Origin: AC-43 sp963728855
GTDB lineage: Bacteria; Actinomycetota; Actinomycetes; Mycobacteriales; Micromonosporaceae
Direction: 5' to 3'
NCBI GenBank assembly: GCA_963728855.1
Contig: CAVSLN010000010.1
Coordinates: 744,001-808,000 of the forward strand
Length of the DNA: 64,000 bases
In this document: positions 33,701 to 40,742 of the stretch, piece after piece
Position numbering within the stretch: position 1 is the first letter of the stretch
Layout: every line of letters starts with the position of its first letter
Program-made: the position numbers and the translations under genes
The notes under the pieces: generated by a model
Seen by the model: only the letters and a program-made list of their open reading frames with translations
Told to the model about the DNA's origin: nothing
Databases searched by the model: none

Positions 33701-33846
33701 ACCTCCAGCGAAGCTGGGCCAGGGCCGGTGGGCCCGGGTCCTGACGACTCCTTAGCGAGGGGCCGGCGTATCTTGACGGGATCCTGATACTCACCGGTCG
33801 CATCTCTACATGTAGGCTGGCGACAGGTACCTCCGGAAGGAGCGCC
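33701..33846. other. Divergent intergenic region APC transporter / cydD
   Basis: 146 bp between divergent starts. GGAAGGAG at 33835-33842 is the cydD ribosome binding site. ACATGTAGGCT at 33809 could be part of a -10 region. No operator or leader structure identified. Confidence 0.35.
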
Positions 33847-35529
33847 GTGCGCCCCGTCGACCCCCGCCTGCTGCGGCTGCCCGCCCTGCGCGGCTACCTG
33901 GTCGCCGTCACCGCCTCGGCCGCGCTGACCGCGGTCCTGGTGATCGCGCAGGCCGACGCGCTGGCCCGGCTGGTCGCCGCCGGTGTGGCCGGTCGGCTGG
34001 ACCGTCCCGCGCTGCTCCTCGCCGCTACGGTGCTCGCCCTGCGCGCCGGGCAGCACGCGCTGACCGGGGCCCTGGCAACCCGCGCGGCGGCGGCGGTCAA
34101 GGCCGACCTACGGGGGCAGCTGCTGGCGGCCGCCACCGCGCGGGGACCGGTGTGGCTGGCCGGCCGGCGGGGCGGGGAGCTGTCCACCCTGCTCGCCCGC
34201 GGGATCGACGCGCTCGACGGGTACCTCACCGGGTACCTGCCGCAGCTGGTGCTCGCGGTGACCGTACCGCTCGCGGTGCTGGTCCGGATCGCGGTCGCCG
34301 ACCCGGAGTCCGGCCTCGTGGTCGCGCTTACCCTGCCGCTCGTACCGGTCTTCGCGATCCTCGTCGGCCGGCACACCAAGGCACGCACGGAACGGCAGTG
34401 GCGGCAACTGTCCCGGCTCGGCGGCCACTTCCTCGACATGCTCTCCGGCATGGCCACGCTCCGGGCGTTCGGCCGCGCCCGGGCGCAGGTCGAGGTGGTC
34501 CGGGTGATGGCCGAGCGGTACCGGTCGGCCACCATGGCCACGCTCCGGCTGGCGTTCCTGTCCGCGCTCGTGCTGGAGCTGGTGGCCACGGTGTCGGTGG
34601 CGCTGGTCGCCGTACCGGTCGGGCTCCGCCTGCTGTCCGGGTCGCTCACCTTGCCGGTGGCGCTGCTGGTGCTGCTGCTCGCGCCGGAGGCGTACCTGCC
34701 GCTGCGGGCGGCCGGGGCGCGGTTCCACGAGAGCCAGGAGGGGCTGACCGCGGCGGCCGATGTCTTCGCGACCCTGGAGCCGGCCCCGCCACCGGCCCGG
34801 GCGAGTGCGCGGCTGCCGGACCCGCGGACGGCGGACATCGTCCTGGACCGGGTCACTGTCCACTATGGACAGGCGACTCGCCATGGACAGACGACGGACC
34901 GTGGACGGACCGCGGCACTGGACGCGGTGTCCGCGCGGATCGGGCCGGGGGAGCGGGTCGCGCTGGTCGGTCCCAGCGGCGGCGGCAAGAGTACGGTCAT
35001 CGCCCTGCTCCTGGGTTTCGTGCGCCCCGACGAGGGCCGGGTGCTCATCGGAGGTACCGACCTGTCCACAGTGGACATTGACGAGTGGCGGGCGCGGGTG
35101 GCCTGGGTACCGCAGCGGCCGTACCTGTTCGCGGCGAGCGTGGAAGAGAACATCCGGGTCAACGCGCCACGCAAGCATGTTCGGGAAGCTGCCGTCGCGG
35201 CCGGCGCGCACGGGTTCGTCGAGGCGCTGCCGGAGGGGTACGCGACCGTGCTCGGCGAGCGCGGGTACGGGCTGTCCTCGGGGCAGCGGCAGCGGATCGC
35301 GCTCGCCCGGGCGTACCTGCGCGCCGACGCGCCGCTGCTCCTGCTCGACGAGCCGACCGCGCGCCTCGACCCGGCGAGCGAGGCGGCCGTCCTGTCCGCC
35401 AGCCTCGACCTCGTACGGGGCCGCACCGCCCTGCTCGTCGCGCACCGGCCCGCCCTCGTGGAGGTCGCCGACCGGGTGCTACGCATCGAGGCCGGGCGCC
35501 TCGTCTCCCCAGCCGGAGTAACCGGATGA
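33847..35529 (+). CDS. cydD: Thiol reductant ABC exporter subunit CydD
   Basis: One half of the CydDC ABC exporter that moves cysteine/glutathione-type reductants out of the cytoplasm and is needed for cytochrome bd assembly. Product 560 residues: six-helix membrane domain (residues ~20-310), then an ATPase with Walker A VGPSGGGKSTV near 375, signature LSSGQRQRIALARAY near 475 and Walker B LLLLDEPTARLDP. The start is the GTG at 33847. cydAB are not in the window. A near-palindrome (34859) and an exact TCCACAGTGGA (35065) lie inside the ATPase, the first beside a local expansion encoding GQATRHGQTTDRGRT. Confidence 0.92.
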   Translation: MRPVDPRLLRLPALRGYLVAVTASAALTAVLVIAQADALARLVAAGVAGRLDRPALLLAATVLALRAGQHALTGALATRAAAAVKADLRGQLLAAATARGPVWLAGRRGGELSTLLARGIDALDGYLTGYLPQLVLAVTVPLAVLVRIAVADPESGLVVALTLPLVPVFAILVGRHTKARTERQWRQLSRLGGHFLDMLSGMATLRAFGRARAQVEVVRVMAERYRSATMATLRLAFLSALVLELVATVSVALVAVPVGLRLLSGSLTLPVALLVLLLAPEAYLPLRAAGARFHESQEGLTAAADVFATLEPAPPPARASARLPDPRTADIVLDRVTVHYGQATRHGQTTDRGRTAALDAVSARIGPGERVALVGPSGGGKSTVIALLLGFVRPDEGRVLIGGTDLSTVDIDEWRARVAWVPQRPYLFAASVEENIRVNAPRKHVREAAVAAGAHGFVEALPEGYATVLGERGYGLSSGQRQRIALARAYLRADAPLLLLDEPTARLDPASEAAVLSASLDLVRGRTALLVAHRPALVEVADRVLRIEAGRLVSPAGVTG

Positions 35530-37208
35530 GGCGGTTACTGCTCGCCGGTGCGCTCGCGGCCGGTACCGACCTCGCCGGCATCGGGCTCGTGGCCACCGCG
35601 ACGTGGCTCCTCGCCCGGGCCGCGCAGCAGCCGCCACTGGCCGCGCTCAGCCTGGCGATCGTCGCCGTACGGGCGTTCGCGATCGCGAAGGGCTCGCTGC
35701 GGTACGCCGAGCGGCTCGCCGGGCACGACGCCGCCCTCGGGGTCCTGGCCCGCCTGCGTACCCGTGTCTACGCCGCCCTGTCGAGTAACCTGTCCCGTGC
35801 GCCCCGGGGCGACCTGCTCGCCCGGCTGGTGTCCGATGTGGACGGTGTGCAGGACATCCTGCTGCGGTGTCTGCTCCCGGCCGGTTCGGCGGTCCTCGTC
35901 GCGCTCGTGGTGACCGGCTTCGCCGCGCTCGCGTCGCCGGCGGCAGCGGTCGTGCTCGGCGCCGGGCTCCTGCTCGCCGGGCTGGTGCTCCCCGCCGCGT
36001 CCTACGCGCTGGCGCGGCGCGCGGGTGCGAAGGTGGCCGCCGCGCGGGGCAGGTACCTGGCGACATCGGTCGACGTGCTCGCCGGCGCCGCCGACCTGGC
36101 CGCGTTCGGTGCCACGGGCGCGGCCCTCGCCGAGGCCGATCGGGAGGCGCGCCGGCTGGCCCGGCTGGAGCGCACCGCCGGTACGGCCGGCAGCGCCGTC
36201 GGTGCGGTGGCCGCCCTCGTCCCCGGCGCCACCGCGGTGAGCCTCTGCCTGCTGACCGTCCACAGTGGACTGTCTATTGTGGTCGGTGTGCTGGCGCTGG
36301 CGGCGCTGGCGACCGTCGAGGCGGTCGTCCCGCTCACCGGTGCCGCCGCGCGCCTCGCCGGCCTGCGCGGCGGCCTGGCCCGGGTGCGGGAGCTACTCCG
36401 GACCGAACGCGAGATCGAGGAGGAGCAGCCACGAGAGGGGCCGGTGGACGTCGTCCTGCGTGACGTCACGGTCCGGTACGCGGCCGACCGGGAGCCGGCG
36501 CTCGACGGGCTGGACCTCACGGTGCCGTACGGGCGCCGGGTCGCGGTCGTCGGGCCGAGCGGGTCGGGCAAGTCCACGCTGCTGGCCGTGCTCGCCGGTA
36601 CGGTCACGCCCGAGCGGGGTACCGTCTCGGCCGCCGGGCCGGCGGTCGCGACCGGGGTGCTCGCGGACGCGTACCTCTTCCATGCCTCGGTGCGGGAGAA
36701 CCTTACGCTCGGCCGGAGCGGCGCTCAGTCAGGGCTCGACAGCCGCGTAGCTTGTCGGAGCGGCGCCCAGTCAGCGCTCGACAGCCGCGTAGCTTGTCGG
36801 AGCGGCGCCCAGTCAGCGCTCGACAGCCGCGCCGGCCTGACCGACGCGGACCTGGCCCGCGCCCTGGCGACGGCCGGCCTGCCCGACTGGGCCGGCCGCC
36901 TCGACCACGTCGTCGGCGAGGACGGTGGCCTGCTGTCCGGCGGCCAGCGGCAGCGGCTGCTGCTCGCCCGGGCCCTGCTCGACCCGGCGCCGGTCGTGCT
37001 GCTCGACGAGCCGACCGAAGGGCTCGACCCGGCGGCGGCGGACCGCGTGCTCGACGCCGTGCTGGACGCGACCGAGGGCCGCACCGTGGTCCTCGTCACC
37101 CACCGGCCGGCCGAGCTGCGGCGGTTCGACGAGGTGGTCGCTCTTGTCGATGGGCGGGTCGTGGACGCCGCCCGGTGGACGCTGGAGGCGGTCGATGTGG
37201 CACGCTAG
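35526..37208 (+). CDS. cydC: Thiol reductant ABC exporter subunit CydC, with repeat insertion
   Basis: Partner of CydD, 560 residues; the ATG at 35526 overlaps the cydD stop (ATGA). The membrane domain is followed by an ATPase with Walker A VGPSGSGKSTL near 341, signature LLSGGQRQRLLLARALL near 468 and Walker B VVLLDEPTEGLDP. Residues 397-435 are an insertion of about 14-residue repeats (RSGAQSALDSRVAC) encoded by repeat family 1, placed in the helical subdomain between ENLTLG and LTDADLARAL, upstream of the signature. Without it the protein would align normally, so the insertion is in frame and probably tolerated. Confidence 0.92.
   Translation: MRRLLLAGALAAGTDLAGIGLVATATWLLARAAQQPPLAALSLAIVAVRAFAIAKGSLRYAERLAGHDAALGVLARLRTRVYAALSSNLSRAPRGDLLARLVSDVDGVQDILLRCLLPAGSAVLVALVVTGFAALASPAAAVVLGAGLLLAGLVLPAASYALARRAGAKVAAARGRYLATSVDVLAGAADLAAFGATGAALAEADREARRLARLERTAGTAGSAVGAVAALVPGATAVSLCLLTVHSGLSIVVGVLALAALATVEAVVPLTGAAARLAGLRGGLARVRELLRTEREIEEEQPREGPVDVVLRDVTVRYAADREPALDGLDLTVPYGRRVAVVGPSGSGKSTLLAVLAGTVTPERGTVSAAGPAVATGVLADAYLFHASVRENLTLGRSGAQSGLDSRVACRSGAQSALDSRVACRSGAQSALDSRAGLTDADLARALATAGLPDWAGRLDHVVGEDGGLLSGGQRQRLLLARALLDPAPVVLLDEPTEGLDPAAADRVLDAVLDATEGRTVVLVTHRPAELRRFDEVVALVDGRVVDAARWTLEAVDVAR
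36714..36831 (+). repeat. Repeat family 1 array (42-bp units), in frame inside cydC
   Basis: Two full identical 42-bp units (36742-36783 and 36784-36825) after a partial unit starting at 36714, ending in the first bases of another. The core TAGCTTGTCGGAGCGGC is joined to spacer GCCCAGTCAGCGCTCGACA. 42 bp is divisible by 3, so the cydC frame is kept. Confidence 0.93.
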
Positions 37209-37959
37209 CGGCGTGCCGTCTGCCGAACGCCGACTTTCCGGTCCGGCCCAAGTGCCGGCCCGCGAACGCCGACTTTCCGGTCCAGGCCAAGTGCCGGCCC
37301 GCGAGGTGGACCGGTACGTGGCCGGGCTCGGCGCGGCGTTGCGAGGTCCGCGCCGGGTCAAGTCGGACCTGCTCGCGGAGGCACGGGACAGCCTGGTCGA
37401 CGCCGCCGAGGCGTACCGGGCCGGTGGCGCCCCGGAGCCGGAGGCCGCCCGGCGCGCGGTGGCCGAGTTCGGGGAGCTGAGCGTGATCGTGCCGGCCTAC
37501 CAGGCGGAGCTGGCCGTGGCGCAGGGGCGGCGTACCGCGCTGCTGATCGCGCTCGCGCTGCCGTTGCTGCGCCTGCTCACCCCGCTGATCTGGTGGCGCA
37601 GCCCGTGGTCGGACGCGCCGGTCGGCTCCGGGTACCTGCGGCTCGCGCAGAGCTTCGACGACCTCACGCTGCTCGGCTGCGTACTGGCGGCGCTGGTGCT
37701 GCTCGGGTACGGGTGGGGCAGCCGGTACATCCGAGACGGGGCGGCGCTGACCCGGGTGCTGGGCCGGGGCGCGCTCGCGTTCCTCGCCGTACACGGGCTG
37801 GCCGGTGGCGCGGTGTACCTGTGGCGTCTGGCGCGGTGGCCGGGCGCGCTGGGCTGGCCGCCGCTGTGGGCCGGGGTCGTGCTGATGTGGCTGGCCTTCG
37901 GGTACGCGGCGCTGTGCGCGTGGCGCTGCCTGGCCACCAGCCGGCTGGCCGCGGCCTGA
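37195..37959 (+). CDS. HAAS-like / permease-prefix membrane protein with N-terminal repeat
   Basis: A 254-residue protein: an N-terminal cytoplasmic helical domain of the HAAS / permease-prefix type (REVDRYVAGLGAALRGPRRV then KSDLLAEARDSLVDAAEAYR), then about four membrane segments (TALLIALALPLLRLLTPLIW, LLGCVLAALVLLGYGWG and others). Such proteins are often paired with PadR regulators, and one lies convergently 16 bases away. The ATG at 37195 has GGAGG at 37184-37188 and overlaps the cydC 3' end. Residues 11-36 are two 13-residue units (ERRLSGPAQVPAR) of repeat family 2; removing them leaves a normal family start. Confidence 0.75.
   Translation: MWHASGVPSAERRLSGPAQVPARERRLSGPGQVPAREVDRYVAGLGAALRGPRRVKSDLLAEARDSLVDAAEAYRAGGAPEPEAARRAVAEFGELSVIVPAYQAELAVAQGRRTALLIALALPLLRLLTPLIWWRSPWSDAPVGSGYLRLAQSFDDLTLLGCVLAALVLLGYGWGSRYIRDGAALTRVLGRGALAFLAVHGLAGGAVYLWRLARWPGALGWPPLWAGVVLMWLAFGYAALCAWRCLATSRLAAA
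37225..37302 (+). repeat. Repeat family 2, 2 x 39 bp, in frame
   Basis: Two tandem 39-bp units (37225-37263 and 37264-37302), each starting GAACGCCGACTTTCCGGTCC and containing a hairpin core of the CCGGCCCAAGTGCCGG type. They encode ERRLSGPAQVPAR and ERRLSGPGQVPAR. Confidence 0.93.
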
Positions 37960-37982
37960 CCTGTCAGGGTGCCGGTCAGGCC
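37953..37982. terminator. Bidirectional hairpin spanning two stop codons
   Basis: Perfect 9-bp arms GGCCTGACC (37953-37961) and GGTCAGGCC (37974-37982) with a 12-base loop. The arms include the stop codons of the convergent membrane protein and PadR genes. Confidence 0.75.
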
Positions 37983-38308
37983 GGGGCGGAGCCGGGCGCG
38001 AGCACCGCGCCGATCGTGCTGGCGAACTCCTGCCACGCCGAGCGCTCGGCGGAGAGGGTACGCCGGCCGGACGCGGTGAGCTGGTACGTGCGCCGCTCCC
38101 GGCCACCGACCGTGCTCCACGCGCTCTCCACGAGACCGGCGCGCTCCAGCCGGCGCAGTGCCGGGTAGACCGTGCCGGTCGGGAGCGCCAACGCGCCGCC
38201 GCTGCGCTCCTGCAGCGCCTCGATGATCGCGTACCCGTGCCGTGGCTCGTCATCGAGCACGGCGAGCAGGAGCGCGTCGAGGTGCCCGCGGAGGGCGTCG
38301 GCCTTCAT
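37976..38308 (-). CDS. PadR family transcriptional regulator
   Basis: A 110-residue winged-helix repressor: LRGHLDALLLAVLDDEPRHG then YAIIEALQERSGGALALPTG, TVYPALRRLERAGLVES with the wing SAWSTVGGRERRTYQLTASG. The C-terminal part is a short dimerisation helix. The ATG at 38308 is the only good start. A perfect GTAG-N5-CTAC dyad 3 bases upstream of it suggests autoregulation. Its likely target partner is the adjacent HAAS-like membrane protein. Confidence 0.9.
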   Translation of the reverse strand: MKADALRGHLDALLLAVLDDEPRHGYAIIEALQERSGGALALPTGTVYPALRRLERAGLVESAWSTVGGRERRTYQLTASGRRTLSAERSAWQEFASTIGAVLAPGSAPA

Positions 38309-38310
38309 GT

Positions 38311-38323
38311 GTAGCGAGTCTAC
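38311..38323. promoter_or_regulatory. Candidate PadR operator
   Basis: Perfect dyad GTAG-CGAGT-CTAC immediately upstream of the padR start codon, the position and ATGTAG/CTAC-like character expected of a PadR autoregulatory site. Followed by a half-site GGGTAGC. Confidence 0.4.
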
Positions 38324-38595
38324 GGGTAGCCTGCCGGCGCGCGCCACCACCCCGCCGCCCGCGCGGCCCGCGTCCCGACCCCTCGCCCGGGATGGGCCAT
38401 CCGGCGGCGGTGCCTCGTTTGACCAACCCAAGGCGGCTCATCCGTTCGGTGGATCGGCGGACACCGTGTGCGACCGCAATGACCGGCATCTGGCGCAGGA
38501 TCTGACGACATGCCAGGGTCCCGTAACGGTCGGCGTACGGATCGTGGTTGTCGGAGCTGTGCCGGTCGCACCCGTGGCGGGAGGGGGCTACCTCA
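38324..38595. other. Intergenic region between PadR gene and EPS locus
   Basis: No convincing gene. The composition is mixed, and a strong Shine-Dalgarno-like GGGAGGGGG (38579-38587) precedes the ATG at 38596 described in the next entry. It probably contains promoters for padR and for the downstream leftward end of the polysaccharide locus. Confidence 0.35.
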
Positions 38596-38718
38596 ATGAG
38601 TGGCGTACCTGGATACCGATATACCTCGGTCGGCTGTACCTCGGTCGGCGCGGGGGAGCCCTAGCATGTCCTGCCGCCGGCCGCCAAGGCGCCGTGCGTC
38701 GGCGTACGCCGCCCCACC

Positions 38719-39123
38719 GTGCTCGAGGAAGCCGTGCTCGAGCACGCCGTGCCGGAGATGCCGCTCCGGCCGGCGTACCGGCGGTTCGTCGGCCCGGGAG
38801 CGCGCGGGCGCCGCGTACCGGCGCTCGCGCGGATGCGCGCGGTCGACCCCCTCGCCTCGCGGCGTCGCTCGCGGGGCGGCGCCGGCCCGCGACCGGCGCT
38901 CGACGGCCGGTGCCTCGGTACCGCGACCGGCTCCCACGGCCAGCCCGAGGCGGAGCGCGACCACGTGCTGCCGCTGCGCGCCGGCCGAACGGGGCTGGGC
39001 ACCTCCCGGGCCGGCACCCTCAACCGGGGGCTGGTGGGGATAACCCGGGCGGTCCGATGGTCCGCTCCGGTGTCTGGTGTACGCGGGCGTTGCCGGCGCC
39101 GGCCCTTCACCCGTTTTATGTGA
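38719..39123 (+). CDS. Possible unknown protein, start unclear and in-frame stop upstream
   Basis: A 134-residue frame with strongly G/C third positions and a plausible sequence (LEEAVLEHAVPEMPLRPAYR at the start), so it looks coding, but no family is recognised and no ribosome binding site precedes the GTG at 38719. The same frame is open back to a TAG at 38662-38664. Just before that stop, in the same frame, is a 22-residue ORF (38596-38664, MSGVPGYRYTSVGCTSVGAG) with an excellent Shine-Dalgarno. One explanation is a single gene starting at 38596 interrupted by a stop; another is a short leader peptide plus a spurious frame. Confidence 0.3.
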   Translation: MLEEAVLEHAVPEMPLRPAYRRFVGPGARGRRVPALARMRAVDPLASRRRSRGGAGPRPALDGRCLGTATGSHGQPEAERDHVLPLRAGRTGLGTSRAGTLNRGLVGITRAVRWSAPVSGVRGRCRRRPFTRFM

Positions 39124-39173
39124 TTGCCACCCCTTATAGGCCGATCGCACCCGTAGCGGTGTTCAACCGCGAG

Positions 39174-39242
39174 GCGGCCGGGTAGCCCGAGCCGCAAGGG
39201 GAGCACACGGAGACGTCGTTCCGCTTCGCGGCTGCGCTCCCC
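39174..39242 (+). promoter_or_regulatory. Structured leader upstream of polysaccharide operon
   Basis: Two inverted repeats in the untranslated region: GCGGC-CGGG-TAG-CCCG-A-GCCGC (39174-39195) and GGGGAGC (39198-39204) with GCTCCCC (39236-39242). Together they could form a compact folded RNA about 90 bases before the first polysaccharide gene. I do not recognise a known riboswitch class. It could be a terminator/antiterminator or an unknown leader. Confidence 0.35.
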
Positions 39243-39333
39243 GCCGCGGGGCGTGAATGGGCCAGATACGACGCCATGAGTGAGTTGAACCAGCTGTCAC
39301 CTTCACACGGGGGATGCGTCCGCCGGACCTGCC

Positions 39334-40737
39334 GTGATTGAGCTCGACCGGCCCGCCGTCCTGGCGGCCGACGACCGGACCTCGGCCGGGGTACGGCCGA
39401 CCGACGCCCGACGGGTGCTGCTCTTCGCGGTCGATGTGGTCGCCGCGGTCGGCGCGGTCGGGATGGCCGGCGGTGCGGCGCACGGAGCGCTCGCCTGTCT
39501 TGTCGCGGCGGTCGGTCTCGGTCTGCTCGACCGGCGCCATGCCGTGCGGCTGAGCCTGTCCGTCCTGGACGACGTGCCCGGGCTCGCCGTACGGGGGGTC
39601 GTCATCGCGGGTGCCGCCACCGTGCTCGGCATGCCGGCGTACGGTCCCGATGTCCCGGGCGCGGACCAGGGTGCCGGGCTGCTCGTCACCGCCCTTCTCT
39701 ACGCGGGGATCGCGGTCGCCGGCCGGGCCGTGGGGTACGCCGTACTCCGCCGGTTACAGGCGAGCGGCCGGCTGTCCAGCCCGGCCCTGATCGTCGGCGC
39801 CGGACCGACCGGTGCCCGGATCGGCCAGGTCCTCCAGGAGCATCCGGAGTACGGACTCGTGCCGGTCGGCTTCGTCGACCGGATGCCGCCAGCCAGGCCG
39901 CCGAACCTGCCGGCACCGCTGCTCGGTGACGCCACGGACCTCGGGAAGCTGGTGGCCGCGTACGGCGTACGGCAGGTGTTCGTCGCGTCCTGCCGTACCC
40001 GCGACGCCGACCTCGTCGACGTGCTGCGCGACTGCGACCGGCTGGACTGCGAGATCTTCGTGGTGCCCCGGCTCTACGAGCTCGGCGTGGGCGCCCCCTC
40101 GGTGGCCGACCACCTCTGGGGGCTGCCCATCACCCGGCTGCCCCGCGCCGCGTACCGCAGCCACACCTGGCTGCTCAAGCGGGTCCTGGACGTCGTCCTC
40201 GCGGCGACCGCGCTCGTCCTGGTCAGCCCGGTGATGCTGGCGATCGCGCTGGCCGTGCGCCTGGAGCTCGGCCCGGGCGTGCTCTTCCGCCAGGATCGCA
40301 TCGGTCTGGACGGCCGCCCGTTCCCGCTGTTGAAGTTCCGGTCCCTCAAGCCGGAGCGCGTGGGCCTACGCAAGAGCTGGAGTACGGTCGACACCGCCCG
40401 GATGGGTCGGGTCGGCGCGTTCCTGCGGCGCAGCTCGCTGGACGAGCTGCCCCAGCTGTGGAACGTGCTGCGTGGCCAGATGAGCCTGGTAGGCCCGCGC
40501 CCCGAGCAGCCGCACTACGTCGCCCAGTTCACCGGCGAGCACCGCGGCTATCCGAGCCGGCATCGCGTACCGGCCGGCGTGACCGGGTGGGCGCAGGTCC
40601 ACGGGCTGCGCGGCGACACGTCGCTTGAGGAGCGGGTCCGCTTCGACAACTTCTACATCGAGCACTGGTCACTGTGGCAGGACATCAAGATCCTGATCCG
40701 TACGGTGGCCTCGGTCATCCGCCTGCACGGGGGTTGA
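39334..40737 (+). CDS. Polyprenyl-phosphate sugar phosphotransferase (priming glycosyltransferase)
   Basis: Starts exopolysaccharide repeat-unit assembly by transferring a sugar-1-phosphate to undecaprenyl phosphate at the inner membrane. Product 467 residues: four N-terminal membrane segments, a CoA-binding-like Rossmann region (ALIVGAGPTGARIGQVLQE), a membrane hairpin (LLKRVLDVVLAATALVLVSP) and the catalytic C-terminal domain with FRQDRIGLDGRPFPLLKFRS, SLDELPQLWNVLRGQMSLVG then PRPE. This is the WcaJ/CpsE-type architecture. The start is the GTG at 39334 with a weak ribosome binding site. First gene of the rightward polysaccharide operon. Confidence 0.92.
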   Translation: MIELDRPAVLAADDRTSAGVRPTDARRVLLFAVDVVAAVGAVGMAGGAAHGALACLVAAVGLGLLDRRHAVRLSLSVLDDVPGLAVRGVVIAGAATVLGMPAYGPDVPGADQGAGLLVTALLYAGIAVAGRAVGYAVLRRLQASGRLSSPALIVGAGPTGARIGQVLQEHPEYGLVPVGFVDRMPPARPPNLPAPLLGDATDLGKLVAAYGVRQVFVASCRTRDADLVDVLRDCDRLDCEIFVVPRLYELGVGAPSVADHLWGLPITRLPRAAYRSHTWLLKRVLDVVLAATALVLVSPVMLAIALAVRLELGPGVLFRQDRIGLDGRPFPLLKFRSLKPERVGLRKSWSTVDTARMGRVGAFLRRSSLDELPQLWNVLRGQMSLVGPRPEQPHYVAQFTGEHRGYPSRHRVPAGVTGWAQVHGLRGDTSLEERVRFDNFYIEHWSLWQDIKILIRTVASVIRLHGG

Positions 40738-40742
40738 GGACG

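Noticed and set aside
33701..33846. c-di-AMP (ydaO) riboswitch before the KimA-like transporter
   Set aside because: The leader is short and none of the conserved riboswitch segments are visible.
38593..39150. Minus-strand ORF covering the same region
   Set aside because: Sequence is low-complexity and arginine/proline-rich, with poor codon-position bias compared with the plus frame at 38719.
39139..39333. c-di-GMP (GEMM) riboswitch
   Set aside because: The hairpins do not contain the conserved GEMM core segments, so I record only an unknown structured leader.
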